DNA of 64,000 bases from a virus, in the IMG/VR virus record IMGVR_UViG_3300023278_003531, positions 62,001 through 126,000 of that record; one strand, written 5' to 3'. The notes under the pieces were generated by a model, which did no database searches, was not told the origin of the DNA, and was given only the letters and a program-made list of their open reading frames with translations. The translations under genes and the position numbers were made by a program. The stretch's first letter is position 1; each line of letters begins with the position of its first letter. Positions 36,105-44,189 of this stretch are shown here, one piece after another.

Positions 36105-36953
36105 TTAAGTAACGTTCACAGAAATGGTTGAAATACCTTCCGGTGTCCTAAGATACTGAGAAGGGTCTATCTCCAGCTGGGGGTTGGTAGCAGACGTGGA
36201 TCCTAGACGTCCTATCCGTCCGTCCTGGGAACTAACACCCCCTCGAAACTGACCTTCGAAATCATTGATAGCATCATCAAGAATGACTCCTTGGGCGGAG
36301 GTTTCTAAATTGAAAACTCTCGCCTCTATAGACATGGATCCCAGAGCCTGATCGCTAGGAATATTATAAAGGAAAGTAAAGACAGTAGCCTTAGTAATCC
36401 CCTGCTCGCCTCGTGGGAGATTTCGGCGATCGACCGCGGTACCGCTCACGTACAAAGTACAGGACATAATCGACTGGAGGGCGGTAGCCTCCACTCTAAT
36501 AGTTATTTGACTTCCACGAGAAACTGAAACCCCAGGAGCAGGTTCTAAAATTCTAGAAGTAGGAAATAGAGCTTGGAAATCAGAAGCAACCAGTTGTTCT
36601 CTTTCTAGAATCTGCGCCGCTTCAATTGCGGCGGCGTCAATAGATCGGGGCGGCGCTTCTGGTCTTAGATCTTTAATACTACCCACCCGAATAACTCGAA
36701 CAGGATTCAGAGGGTCTTGACCTTCAATGGGTACCAGACCCTTATATGATCTGAAGATATCACCTTTCTGGTCTGGACGCTCTTGCTCATTCCAATCTAT
36801 TTCTCGTCCTCGAGGATTATCTCCAAGAGGGTAAGTAGGGCGTCTCTTAGTAAATTGATTACCTTCAGCCGTACCACGCTCTACATTATCTGCTGCGAAG
36901 CTGTGACCAAGCCCACGCCCGTCAGTATCGGTTTTATCTCTTCTCTCTACCAT
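36105..36953 (-). CDS. Ig-like structural protein
   Basis: The N-terminal 100 residues of this 282-residue protein are polar and disordered (GRGLGHSFAADNVERGTAEG). Residues about 150-240 form an Ig/Big-like beta domain (VSVSRGSQITIRVEATALQS, FLYNIPSDQALGSMSIEARV). The C terminus ends ISTISVNVT. This composition is typical of capsid or neck surface proteins. The start overlaps the HNH stop by 20 bases, showing that the HNH gene was inserted tightly between two genes. Confidence 0.6.
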   Translation of the reverse strand: MVERRDKTDTDGRGLGHSFAADNVERGTAEGNQFTKRRPTYPLGDNPRGREIDWNEQERPDQKGDIFRSYKGLVPIEGQDPLNPVRVIRVGSIKDLRPEAPPRSIDAAAIEAAQILEREQLVASDFQALFPTSRILEPAPGVSVSRGSQITIRVEATALQSIMSCTLYVSGTAVDRRNLPRGEQGITKATVFTFLYNIPSDQALGSMSIEARVFNLETSAQGVILDDAINDFEGQFRGGVSSQDGRIGRLGSTSATNPQLEIDPSQYLRTPEGISTISVNVT

Positions 36954-37662
36954 TAGACAACTCCTTAAGAACTTTTATAAATTCCGCATCAGTTTTTGTA
37001 TGTTTCTTTAAATTACAATTAGGACACGTTAAAACAATATTCTTAATAAAGTTATTCCCACCCCTACTCAGGGGTATTTTATGGTCTCTATGAAATCCTT
37101 GCGAAATATCAACTCTACAATAATAACACTCACCCTGCTGCTCAGAATAAATATTTACTATCTCTTGCTGGGTATACCTACCTTTCGCGTTTTTAATAAG
37201 TGCACGTCTGTTGGCGCAGTAGGTGGCTTGATATTCTTTAGTGTGCGATAACCCGTGTGTACGAGAACGTATTCCTGTCAGTTCAGCACCGTAGCAGCCG
37301 CAGCTCACAGAACTTCCATTTCTAAGTTTAGTACCCCGCACCACTCCCATATTACCACATTCACAAACACAGCGGTATGTTAGTTCATTACCTCTACCAT
37401 CCCGACGCCTATTAACTATTTGTTCCTTAACTACCCATCGACCAAACTTAGTACCAAGTTTAATTTCTTTCCTGGCGGTTTCCACAACTAAGCAACCGCA
37501 ACTTGCAACGTTTCCTACCTTGAGATGGGAACTTTTGGCAGAGTGTAAATTACCGCAGTCACAAATACATTCCCATCTAATATGCTTACCGCCCCCTCCC
37601 GAAGTCAAAATCCTACTCAGCACAACGAGTCTCCCAAATCTTTTACCTTTCAGGTCATCCAC
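36934..37662 (-). CDS. HNH homing endonuclease with two zinc ribbons
   Basis: I place the start at GTG 37662 behind GAGAGGGGG, because the resulting DDLKGKRFGRLVVLSR beginning matches the family. Two CxC...CGC ribbons follow (WECICDCG...SCGC and YRCVCECG...SCGC), and a C-terminal HNH module: CYYC, HRDHKIPLSRGGNN, CPNCNLKKHTKT. The 242-residue protein overlaps the kinase stop by 8 bases and the next gene by 20. The C-terminal third is closely similar to the HNH gene near 20.4 kb, so the two probably share an origin. Confidence 0.85.
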   Translation of the reverse strand: MDDLKGKRFGRLVVLSRILTSGGGGKHIRWECICDCGNLHSAKSSHLKVGNVASCGCLVVETARKEIKLGTKFGRWVVKEQIVNRRRDGRGNELTYRCVCECGNMGVVRGTKLRNGSSVSCGCYGAELTGIRSRTHGLSHTKEYQATYCANRRALIKNAKGRYTQQEIVNIYSEQQGECYYCRVDISQGFHRDHKIPLSRGGNNFIKNIVLTCPNCNLKKHTKTDAEFIKVLKELSNGREKR

Positions 37663-38245
37663 TAATTTCAGACCCCCTCTCATCCAATCTTTGCCATCCA
37701 ATTTCCTCCGCAAGATCGCAAACGCTGAGAAAAAACTCATCCAAAGTACCGTTGTTCTCGATGATCTTGTAGTAGTCTGTGTAGTCCTGCATCGATGTCT
37801 CACTAGAATGATTGACGCCGACAGTAACCCCACTTCCTTCCCGGGTCACCTTGACTACAACACCACCTACTTTTTTTATTTTTTCTGCTTCGTTCGGATA
37901 ACGCACATCTGAAATAACAAACCTACTAAAACCCTGCGCTCTAAGTCGAGGGATAGTAATATTAAGAACCGTATCAATCCAAATGTCAGGATAAATCTCC
38001 CGCATCTTCTCACCCAATCCCTGCATAATCTCTCGAGGTGTAAGATTGTATCTGGGATCCACTTTCTCTTTGACGGAAACAGGACCGTAACACTGCTCGT
38101 ACGAAAGTCCAAAAAGACTACTTGCTGTACTTTTTAGAGCATCGGCAAACGCTACCCTTTTAACCCCAGGACGTTCTTCCAGGTACTCTGCCGCCGTATC
38201 TTTACCCACCTGGGCAGTAACTCCTAATCCTAAAATATCAATCAT
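37655..38245 (-). CDS. Deoxynucleoside monophosphate kinase
   Basis: The 196-residue protein has a P-loop, GLGVTAQVGKDTAAEYL (GxxxxGKD as in T4 gp1), then FADALKSTASSLFG, LTPREIMQGLGEKMREIYPD and VISDVRYPNEAEKIKKVGG, all typical of phage dNMP kinases. It converts dNMPs (for example dTMP from the neighbouring thymidylate synthase) to dNDPs. It forms one operon with DHFR and thymidylate synthase. GGAGGATTTAAA precedes the ATG. Confidence 0.88.
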   Translation of the reverse strand: MIDILGLGVTAQVGKDTAAEYLEERPGVKRVAFADALKSTASSLFGLSYEQCYGPVSVKEKVDPRYNLTPREIMQGLGEKMREIYPDIWIDTVLNITIPRLRAQGFSRFVISDVRYPNEAEKIKKVGGVVVKVTREGSGVTVGVNHSSETSMQDYTDYYKIIENNGTLDEFFLSVCDLAEEIGWQRLDERGSEISG

Positions 38246-38246
38246 T

Positions 38247-38552
38247 TTAAATCCTCCAACGATTTATCTTAGTCGCTTTTTCTAGTCGGCTTAAACCTTG
38301 TTTAATTCTATCTGACGATTTTTTTATATCAGCGTTACCCTTCTCTACCTTCTTAGTAATACGCTTGATCTCACCCTTCGCTTGATCTGAAGGACGAGAG
38401 TTAGGCATAATCGTAATATCTATCATAGCCTCTGGACAATCTATTCCTGATTTTCTACACTCACAATAACCCTTGAGGTAGTTCTCATAAGGACAAAAGC
38501 AGGCTACGTCTCCCTCCTCATCCAAATTTACTATAGCTCTAAAATAGGACAT
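38247..38552 (-). CDS. Small Cys-containing protein in nucleotide operon
   Basis: The 101-residue protein starts at the ATG at 38552, two bases after the DHFR stop; the longer frame from 38612 would overlap DHFR. Its N-terminal half has five Cys (VACFCPYENYLKGYCECRKS, then DCPEAM), arranged as a possible metal site. The C terminus is a basic coiled coil (IKRITKKVEKGNADIKKSSD). No family recognised. Confidence 0.6.
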   Translation of the reverse strand: MSYFRAIVNLDEEGDVACFCPYENYLKGYCECRKSGIDCPEAMIDITIMPNSRPSDQAKGEIKRITKKVEKGNADIKKSSDRIKQGLSRLEKATKINRWRI

Positions 38553-38554
38553 TA

Positions 38555-39091
38555 CTAGAGGGTACCTGTGAGGGGATGGGTACCAGTGTATCTGAATCTC
38601 TGATGGATACAATAACTAACATCCCCATGCTTTTCGTCCAACGCAACGTCTCTCTGGATAACCTTGAAATCAAATTCAGACCATTTAGGGAAAAAAGTGT
38701 CTCCCACATATCCCTGGTTATTGGGGATATTGGTAATATAAAGGCGATCTACTCTCTCCAAACACTGCTCGTACAATGACTGCCCTCCTATTATAAATAC
38801 CTCATGGTTGCGCATTCCTGCAAACTGTAAAGCGCCATCTATGTTATTAAATACGGTTGCGCCTTTTACTTTGTAGTCAGGATTAGATGAAAGTATGATA
38901 TTATCTCTCTTGGGAAGGGAACATCCAATAGATTCGTAGGTCTTACGCCCCATTACAACTGCATGACCTTTGGTGGATTCTTTGAACCAAACCATATCAG
39001 AAGGTATATGCCAGGGCAGCGTACCGTCCTTACCAATAACCATACGACCTTCCTTGTCCTTGGTGTATGCTACAATCATAGACAAGATCAT
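38555..39091 (-). CDS. Dihydrofolate reductase
   Basis: The 178-residue protein is of normal DHFR length: [40 protein letters not shown] (with the acidic Asp after the PWH region), [40 protein letters not shown], and LYITNIP. It regenerates tetrahydrofolate consumed by the adjoining thymidylate synthase, whose stop it overlaps by four bases (ATGA). All expected motifs are present. Confidence 0.93.
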   Translation of the reverse strand: MILSMIVAYTKDKEGRMVIGKDGTLPWHIPSDMVWFKESTKGHAVVMGRKTYESIGCSLPKRDNIILSSNPDYKVKGATVFNNIDGALQFAGMRNHEVFIIGGQSLYEQCLERVDRLYITNIPNNQGYVGDTFFPKWSEFDFKVIQRDVALDEKHGDVSYCIHQRFRYTGTHPLTGTL

Positions 39092-39885
39092 ACTGCAACC
39101 TCCGCCTTAATGGGCGGGTAATGTCTGTAGTTGAGGAGAGAGATATCCTCATATCTGAAATCATCTATATTCTTGATGTCAGGATTAAGTAAAATCCTAG
39201 GGTGCTCGTGGGGACGACGTGTTAGTTGGGTAGTAACCTGCTTCATGTGGTTGTTATAAATATGAACATCACCGAAGGTATGGATAAACTCCCCCACCGC
39301 TAAATCACAAACCTGGGCGATCATCATCGTGAGTAATGAATAACTCGCAATGTTAAACGGCACTCCCAGAAACACATCGGCGCTACGTTGGTACATTTGG
39401 CAACTCAACTTCCCATCATTGACGTAGAACTGAAATAGTAAATGGCAGGGCGGGAGCTTCATGTTTGGAACTTCACTGACGTTCCACGCATTGACGATCA
39501 GTCGTCTTGAATTTGGATTACTCTTGATCTCCGCAATGACGTCCGATAGTTGATCCACCGGCTCTGTTCCCGGACGTCCTTGCCAATTACGCCACTGAGA
39601 TCCATACACGGGACCGAGGTCTCCATTCTCATCCGCCCACTCGTCCCAAATCCTAACTCCGTTGTCGTTGAGATACTTGATGTTTGTATCACCGCTAATA
39701 AACCAAAGGAGTTCATGGGCAATAGATTTGAAGTGGATCTTCTTAGTGGTGACTAACGGGAATCCTTTGGCTAGGTCGAACGCCATTTGGTATCCGAATC
39801 TACTGATAGTTCCCGTGCCTGTCCTATCTCCCTTACTTGTACCACCATCTTTTACAAAGGAAAGTAGATCTAGGTATTCCTGCAT
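39088..39885 (-). CDS. thyA: Thymidylate synthase
   Basis: The 265-residue enzyme has the size and motifs of bacterial ThyA: catalytic Cys147 in [12 protein letters not shown], Arg pair 127/128 ([11 protein letters not shown]), [16 protein letters not shown] with the dUMP-contacting Asn, [12 protein letters not shown], and [20 protein letters not shown]. Conservation of the tryptophan and Asn positions points to true dTMP synthesis rather than a hydroxymethylase. It is the first gene after the promoter at 40.0 kb; DHFR and dNMP kinase follow, completing the dTMP route. Confidence 0.95.
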   Translation of the reverse strand: MQEYLDLLSFVKDGGTSKGDRTGTGTISRFGYQMAFDLAKGFPLVTTKKIHFKSIAHELLWFISGDTNIKYLNDNGVRIWDEWADENGDLGPVYGSQWRNWQGRPGTEPVDQLSDVIAEIKSNPNSRRLIVNAWNVSEVPNMKLPPCHLLFQFYVNDGKLSCQMYQRSADVFLGVPFNIASYSLLTMMIAQVCDLAVGEFIHTFGDVHIYNNHMKQVTTQLTRRPHEHPRILLNPDIKNIDDFRYEDISLLNYRHYPPIKAEVAV

Positions 39886-39986
39886 TTTAAAGCTCTCCCA
39901 GTTTTGCTGTGCATTACCTTATCTATTATAAAGTACCTTACCTATCTTATACTATAACTATTAAACCTTTCGCTTTCGTCCCTGTT

Positions 39987-40015
39987 ACTATAAGATAATT
40001 ATTACCAAATGTCAA
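39987..40015 (-). promoter_or_regulatory. Sigma70-type promoter for the thyA operon
   Basis: Minus strand: TTGACA (40010-40015), a 17-base spacer and TATAGT (39987-39992), preceded by an AT-rich tract that could act as an UP element. The leader of about 100 bases to the thyA ATG is AT-rich and contains a further TATAAT near 39925 without a convincing -35. Confidence 0.8.
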
Positions 40016-40023
40016 GAAAAAAA

Positions 40024-40587
40024 TTAAATATTGTCTTTTTTTATTAGATTGTCTTTTGCCCAAAGAGGCTGAAGGTTAGTATAATGTACCGCCTTCAAAA
40101 AATCACCCCTATCAGACAGGTCAAAAGATGCCAAAGGTTTAACATGGTCTATATGCCACTCACCGTGGTTATTCCATGACATCCCCGGTTGGAACTTGGA
40201 TTCTAAATGATGTCTTAGAGTTTGTAAAGAACATCCCAAATCTTTCATGGCCGAACCGTTACGTCCAAAACGTAAGGAATTGACTACTCTACTTCTTAAA
40301 AGGCAGCGTATTTTAAAATCTAAATCCTTATGGTATCTGTTCTTTTTATATTCACGGTAATATCTACGCTGTTGGTCTTTGTGAGATTGCCGATATTGTT
40401 TTCTATAAACACTCAACTTCTCCCTATTCCCAGTAGCGTATAATTTGGCGTATTCTAATCTATCTACTTTATTTTTATTGTAGTACTCCTTAAAACAAGA
40501 CTTGCATCTAGGTGTGGGTTTATCTTTTGTCTGGTAAAAATCAGAAATATTTTTGGTTTTACCGCACCCGTTACAAAACTTGGTCAT
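40024..40587 (-). CDS. HNH endonuclease, zinc-knuckle type
   Basis: The 187-residue protein has an N-terminal zinc knuckle (CNGCGKTKNISDFY...CKSC), a Tyr/Arg/Lys-rich middle, and a C-terminal GEWHIDHVKPLASFDL / HYTNLQPLWAKDNL HNH domain. Very similar C-terminal sequence occurs in the frameshifted gene at 46 kb, marking recent copies of one mobile family. It overlaps the upstream 88-residue gene by ATGA and lies just before the thyA promoter. Confidence 0.88.
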   Translation of the reverse strand: MTKFCNGCGKTKNISDFYQTKDKPTPRCKSCFKEYYNKNKVDRLEYAKLYATGNREKLSVYRKQYRQSHKDQQRRYYREYKKNRYHKDLDFKIRCLLRSRVVNSLRFGRNGSAMKDLGCSLQTLRHHLESKFQPGMSWNNHGEWHIDHVKPLASFDLSDRGDFLKAVHYTNLQPLWAKDNLIKKDNI

Positions 40588-40850
40588 TTAGATTTATCTT
40601 CCTTTTCTAAGAAATCAGGCATCTGTGCGACAGCCTCTTCGTAGGTAATGTCGCCGGATAAATATTTGTTATAGGGGTGTTTGAAGTTAGGAAGAGTGCC
40701 ACATCCTGGACACGCCTGGGTTCCTCTACTGCCAAATTGATGCTTACCGGTTCCCGAAGCTTTCCAAAGAAATCTCTTACGACATCGCTTGTCTTGTTTA
40801 TGTGGCCTCTTCTTAACTCCGAAACATTGAACAATTCTATAGTCTGACAT
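40584..40850 (-). CDS. Small zinc-binding protein
   Basis: The 88-residue protein contains CFGVKKRPHKQDKRCRKRF and CPGCG, compatible with one zinc site of four Cys, then an acidic C-terminal helix (YEEAVAQMPDFLEKEDKSK). The basic middle may bind nucleic acid. No family recognised. It is translationally coupled to the downstream HNH gene by a four-base overlap. Confidence 0.65.
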   Translation of the reverse strand: MSDYRIVQCFGVKKRPHKQDKRCRKRFLWKASGTGKHQFGSRGTQACPGCGTLPNFKHPYNKYLSGDITYEEAVAQMPDFLEKEDKSK

Positions 40851-40863
40851 AAATCACTCCTAC

Positions 40864-41076
40864 TTAAGATCCCTTAACGGGTCCTAGATTACCAGGGCCC
40901 GGACGCGCCGGACCTCTGCGATGAATCGCACCTGAGTTGACATTCTCAGGGGTGTGTCCTGTGGTTTCCATGTATTCGTTTTCATAAGCCGCGACGACGC
41001 CTATAGCCTCCACATGATTTCTTCCACCCTCCAGATCTCGGGTTTCTGCTCTGGGTCGAATGAAGAATCCTCCCAT
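40864..41076 (-). CDS. Small unknown protein
   Basis: The 70-residue protein starts at ATG 41076, which overlaps the previous TAA by one base; a longer frame from 41136 would run into the upstream gene. The sequence (GGFFIRPRAETRDLEGGRNH) ends in a Gly/Pro-rich tail (RRGPARPGPGNLGPVKGS). No domain recognised. Confidence 0.6.
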   Translation of the reverse strand: MGGFFIRPRAETRDLEGGRNHVEAIGVVAAYENEYMETTGHTPENVNSGAIHRRGPARPGPGNLGPVKGS

Positions 41077-41483
41077 TAGTTTTCCTCCTCGGGGTCTATT
41101 ACCGGAATATCTGGTATTTGTAGATCGAACCCCCAATAAACTGTTTGGATTATAATTTCAGTTGCTTTTTTGGCAATGAAAATACTATCCACCTTCTCTC
41201 GCAACTCAGGAGAGGAGGTGTTTTCTAGTAAAGCGGCCACACGTTCCATGTGATCCACCTTGTTTAGGTAAGCTCCCAGAGGCTCACCTCTCACGGACAA
41301 ATGCTGCATAGTCCAATCAAGGGCATCTTGCAGGTCAAGCATCCTGGAGGACGCCTGCTCGATTTGTTCCATAATATGCGTCGTAGGTCGCCCCTGATCC
41401 AGATCGTTCGTTAGACGTGATTCTAGGACGTTTAGTTGGTTATCTAGAGAGTCTCTCTCCAGTACAGCTTCTCCGATTTTCAA
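41076..41483 (-). CDS. DIP1984-like helical protein
   Basis: The 135-residue protein starts KIGEAVLERDSLDNQLNVLE, the pattern of DIP1984/septicolysin-type helical proteins, and continues as helices with LDLQDALDWTMQHLSVRGEP and an acidic C terminus (IPDIPVIDPEEEN). The biochemical role of this family is not established. It is part of the run of small genes between the acetyltransferase and the zinc-ribbon gene. Confidence 0.55.
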   Translation of the reverse strand: MKIGEAVLERDSLDNQLNVLESRLTNDLDQGRPTTHIMEQIEQASSRMLDLQDALDWTMQHLSVRGEPLGAYLNKVDHMERVAALLENTSSPELREKVDSIFIAKKATEIIIQTVYWGFDLQIPDIPVIDPEEEN

Positions 41484-41493
41484 AACGGTTTTC

Positions 41494-41733
41494 CTAGTCT
41501 GTCTTTTCTTGGAAGTTTAGTTCTGGAGTAGCGTCTGGGTAATAGAATCTTTTATTCTCGACTAGGATTAGACCCTCGACCACAATCATAGCCGCCTCTG
41601 GATCTGGGCAAGAACAAACCCATTCTTTGTGTCCGCCTGTGTCCTCTACTTTATAAACCACGCTGGGGCCATTAGAAACCTCTACCACATAATTTCCTGT
41701 TTTTAAAGTCTGTACCTCTTCCTGTTCACCCAT
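41494..41733 (-). CDS. Small unknown protein
   Basis: This 79-residue, mostly beta protein (KTGNYVVEVSNGPSVVYKVE) has two Cys in WVCSCPDPEAAM, which could pair or join a partner's metal site. It overlaps the preceding gene by eight bases. No family recognised. Confidence 0.65.
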   Translation of the reverse strand: MGEQEEVQTLKTGNYVVEVSNGPSVVYKVEDTGGHKEWVCSCPDPEAAMIVVEGLILVENKRFYYPDATPELNFQEKTD

Positions 41734-42085
41734 TTGGCTTCTCCTTAATATTTACTTCTGTTATACCGTCCCACACCTTACCACCTAGATCAGGCTTGAA
41801 CCCATCCAACTCAACGCCAATTTCGCCCGCGGTGTGGAGTCCTTTTGGCGTAATAGTACTTTCGTCTAGTTTGTGACCGTCGGGTAGTTGGTACTCTTCC
41901 TTCTCGGATTGTTTAATGACGCCGTGATGCTTCCCACACTGAAAATGATTCACATCACTCATACCTGCATCGGGATCTACAAACATGGCCCGGTCGCCCT
42001 CAAAGCCTAGATTGCAAGGGGTACCGTCCTTATCTTCCCAATCACAAACGATTACCCAAATACCGCCTTCCCTCTTCTTAGACAT
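41726..42085 (-). CDS. Unknown protein with Cys/His cluster
   Basis: The N-terminal half of this 119-residue protein has WVIVCDWEDKDGTPCNLGFE and HFQCGKHHG, a C-C-C-H arrangement like a small zinc finger. The C-terminal half (LHTAGEIGVELDGFKPDLGG) is beta-like. It overlaps both neighbours by eight bases, indicating tight translational coupling with the acetyltransferase upstream. Confidence 0.6.
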   Translation of the reverse strand: MSKKREGGIWVIVCDWEDKDGTPCNLGFEGDRAMFVDPDAGMSDVNHFQCGKHHGVIKQSEKEEYQLPDGHKLDESTITPKGLHTAGEIGVELDGFKPDLGGKVWDGITEVNIKEKPNG

Positions 42086-42701
42086 GTCCTAACTCCTTGT
42101 GTGTGGTAAGATCTAAAAGCATTTCGGATCCGGAGCACTGACACTCTGCCCCGCACTTAATACATGGTTTATCTTCGTTGTGATAATTAACCCAATAATC
42201 TTCATAGGTTCTTATCAATTTTCCACCGGCCCGCCTAAAATATTTGAAAGCACTATTACCCGGACTGTTCATCCGGATATGACATACCCCCGCCACCGCC
42301 CCCATTCGTCTAAGCTCACCGACAGATTTATCTAAAAGCATTCTACCAAAAGCCTTACCTCTAAACTCCTCCTCTAGAGCATTACATTTGAAATAAGCTA
42401 CGTTGGAAGGTTCTGGTCCCCACTCTTCGGGGTGCAGTTCTAGAGGGTAATCTTCTATCCAGGTTCCAGGTGCGTACGTTAGTCTAAAACCTATTAATCT
42501 TTCCAGCGTACCGTCTCCCTCGTTGAAATATAAGGTAAAGCTGCAATTACGACCATCTTTCAAACTTCTCTTTAAGATAACTTCCATTTCCTCTTCAGTT
42601 ATATAATCTTTTCCAAAGATCTTATCACCCAAAGATGTAATAGATTTGAAGTCTTTTTCCCTCAAGAACCTAATGGAGTAGGTGTGATCCATTATTCCCA
42701 T
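42078..42701 (-). CDS. GNAT-family acetyltransferase with Cys-rich tail
   Basis: Residues 8-165 form a GNAT fold: beta1 YSIRFLREKDFKSITSL, beta4 SNVAYFKCNALEEEFRGKAF, the acetyl-CoA loop RGKAFGRMLL (an R-G-x-x-x-G pattern), and PGNSAFKYFRRAGGKLIRTY near the end. The C-terminal 35 residues contain CIKCGAECQC, a possible metal-binding tail that is not part of the standard fold. Substrate unknown; modification of a host protein, RNA or a DNA-base amine are open options. It is coupled to the 119-residue gene. Confidence 0.75.
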   Translation of the reverse strand: MGIMDHTYSIRFLREKDFKSITSLGDKIFGKDYITEEEMEVILKRSLKDGRNCSFTLYFNEGDGTLERLIGFRLTYAPGTWIEDYPLELHPEEWGPEPSNVAYFKCNALEEEFRGKAFGRMLLDKSVGELRRMGAVAGVCHIRMNSPGNSAFKYFRRAGGKLIRTYEDYWVNYHNEDKPCIKCGAECQCSGSEMLLDLTTHKELGHV

Positions 42702-42703
42702 AA

Positions 42704-42994
42704 TTAATTACCTTTATCCTTAAGATTATTTAATATTTTGATACATTCAATAATCTCTTCACCCTCCTCGTTAATACTTAGAACTATCTTTTCCGACTCT
42801 TCTTCCGAGATGTAACCCTCTTTGGCATTCTTAAGGGTTCTAATCACCAATGTGCGGAGAGAGTCCAGCCTTCTTTTGTACATATCTCGCCAAGCCGCAT
42901 ACTCGGCGGCACTCATTCGTTTCACCATAGGTTCTCCCAAGTGGATATGAATCTCATCGTGTACACGATCCAGCTCTCTATGAATTTTATTCAC
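42704..42994 (-). CDS. Small helical protein
   Basis: This 96-residue, all-helical, charged protein (VHDEIHIHLGEPMVKRMSAA, AWRDMYKRRLDSLRTLVIRT) has a coiled-coil C terminus. No family recognised. It lies two bases before the acetyltransferase ATG and after a Cys-rich small protein gene. Confidence 0.65.
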   Translation of the reverse strand: MNKIHRELDRVHDEIHIHLGEPMVKRMSAAEYAAWRDMYKRRLDSLRTLVIRTLKNAKEGYISEEESEKIVLSINEEGEEIIECIKILNNLKDKGN

Positions 42995-43011
42995 CAGGAT
43001 ATCGAAGTGCT

Positions 43012-43254
43012 TTATTTATATCTTTCGTACAGTAATTGCATAACATTCTTTTGACTAACTCCCCAAGTAGTAATTTTACCGCACCTGGGACAGGTAAATT
43101 GTGTGAAAACATCATTATCTATGTCGGGTTTTATCTTGTATAGTCCTAGAGCTTTATCATTCAAACTATTATCGCTAGCCTTCATGTTTTCCGGCACGAA
43201 CATTTCGTTCATGCATTGATCTGAATCGCAGATTATAGATTTCCATTCTTCCAT
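43012..43254 (-). CDS. Small zinc-finger-like protein
   Basis: The 80-residue protein has Cys pairs CDSDQC and CPRCG about 45 residues apart, a typical treble-clef or ribbon layout, between which the sequence is acidic and polar. The end (MQLLYERYK) is helical. A 5' leader with mutually exclusive hairpins precedes it. No family recognised. Confidence 0.65.
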   Translation of the reverse strand: MEEWKSIICDSDQCMNEMFVPENMKASDNSLNDKALGLYKIKPDIDNDVFTQFTCPRCGKITTWGVSQKNVMQLLYERYK

Positions 43255-43267
43255 AACTACTCCTGGT

Positions 43268-43300
43268 GACTCCCCGGACTACAAGACCGGAGAGTCTTGT
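43268..43300 (-). promoter_or_regulatory. Mutually exclusive leader hairpins
   Basis: The minus-strand leader can form ACAAGAC-TCTCCG-GTCTTGT (43281-43300) or GACTCTCCGG...CCGGGGAGTC (43268-43296), about 10 pairs, but not both, because they share GACTCTCCGG. The second abuts the AGGAG ribosome binding site of the 80-residue gene. This is the architecture of an attenuation-type switch. Confidence 0.45.
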
Positions 43301-43303
43301 ACC

Positions 43304-44107
43304 CTATCGTTTACGCCGCTTAGGTGGGAATTTAGTACCGCATGCTCCGCAGAATTTGTCGGATCTTCTTACCCTACTGATACCACAACCTGTACAGTAT
43401 ACAGGCAAGAACCTGGGGTTAAGACCGTGATCGGGTGTTCGTCGTTTCCGGGGCCCTTGTATCTTTAAAGTCAGGGTTGTTGGAAATGTAGAAGTTTCGA
43501 AGTCGGCACCCTCTACAAACCTTTGGTTAGAGTTACTTCCCTCTACTGTGGCACCTGCTTGTCCGGGGCTAGCTATGTAGTTGCTTTGAGCTACGCTTTC
43601 AGTACTGGACAAGGTAGAGTTGGAAGTAAAGGTCGTAGTAGTGGTGGCCCTATAACCCCCACCCGCACCAGTATTATCCACTATTGGGTAGGTTGGGTAA
43701 GTGGGACCTTTCGAAGGATAAACCGGGTAAATTGGAATATTCCAATTTAAGTTAATGGGATTTATCTGCTCCAGGTAGAATTCTACCTTTATGATACCAT
43801 TCTCAGTATCTGTGGGATCATTGACCCTGCTGTCCGATAGAGATACGAACTTGAAGCGATTTCCCTCCGACATACTTTCGTCCAGGAATCTTTCAAGATC
43901 TAGGGTTTCTCCTGCGTGTAGAATAAAGTCTCCGAGTCCGGACACCTGTCTTCCGTCAATCCACACACGCGCTTTTGCTCTTACATTGTTTTTGTTCTTA
44001 AGTCTAATCTTGTATTCCGAACCAAAAGGTAAAGTAATTTTACCATCGATTTCCCTAACTGGGGAATTATTCTTCAGAACAGCCAATACAAATTGCTGAT
44101 TGTACAT
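43304..44107 (-). CDS. Beta-domain protein with C-terminal zinc ribbon
   Basis: Residues 1-115 of this 267-residue protein form a beta domain (VLAVLKNNSPVREIDGKITL, YKIRLKNKNNVRAKARVWID, AGETLDLERFLDESMSEGNR). A Pro/Tyr linker (IYPVYPSKGPTYPTYPIVD) and a Ser/Thr-rich stretch follow, then a C-terminal ribbon YCTGCGISRVRRSDKFCGAC and a basic end (FPPKRRKR). Similar layouts occur in phage proteins of unknown function thought to be virion-associated. GGGAGGAAG precedes the start. Confidence 0.65.
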   Translation of the reverse strand: MYNQQFVLAVLKNNSPVREIDGKITLPFGSEYKIRLKNKNNVRAKARVWIDGRQVSGLGDFILHAGETLDLERFLDESMSEGNRFKFVSLSDSRVNDPTDTENGIIKVEFYLEQINPINLNWNIPIYPVYPSKGPTYPTYPIVDNTGAGGGYRATTTTTFTSNSTLSSTESVAQSNYIASPGQAGATVEGSNSNQRFVEGADFETSTFPTTLTLKIQGPRKRRTPDHGLNPRFLPVYCTGCGISRVRRSDKFCGACGTKFPPKRRKR

Positions 44108-44189
44108 TATGTCTTCCTCCCTTACATACGGGACGCCTACAGAACCCGCTTCATATTTTAGTAGGCATTTTGTTATCGGGGAATTAAAT

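Noticed and set aside
39088-39885. Thymidylate synthase homologue as deoxyuridylate hydroxymethylase
   Set aside because: The tryptophan in [10 protein letters not shown], the catalytic Cys, the Arg pair and the Asn of FNIASY match true thymidylate synthases.
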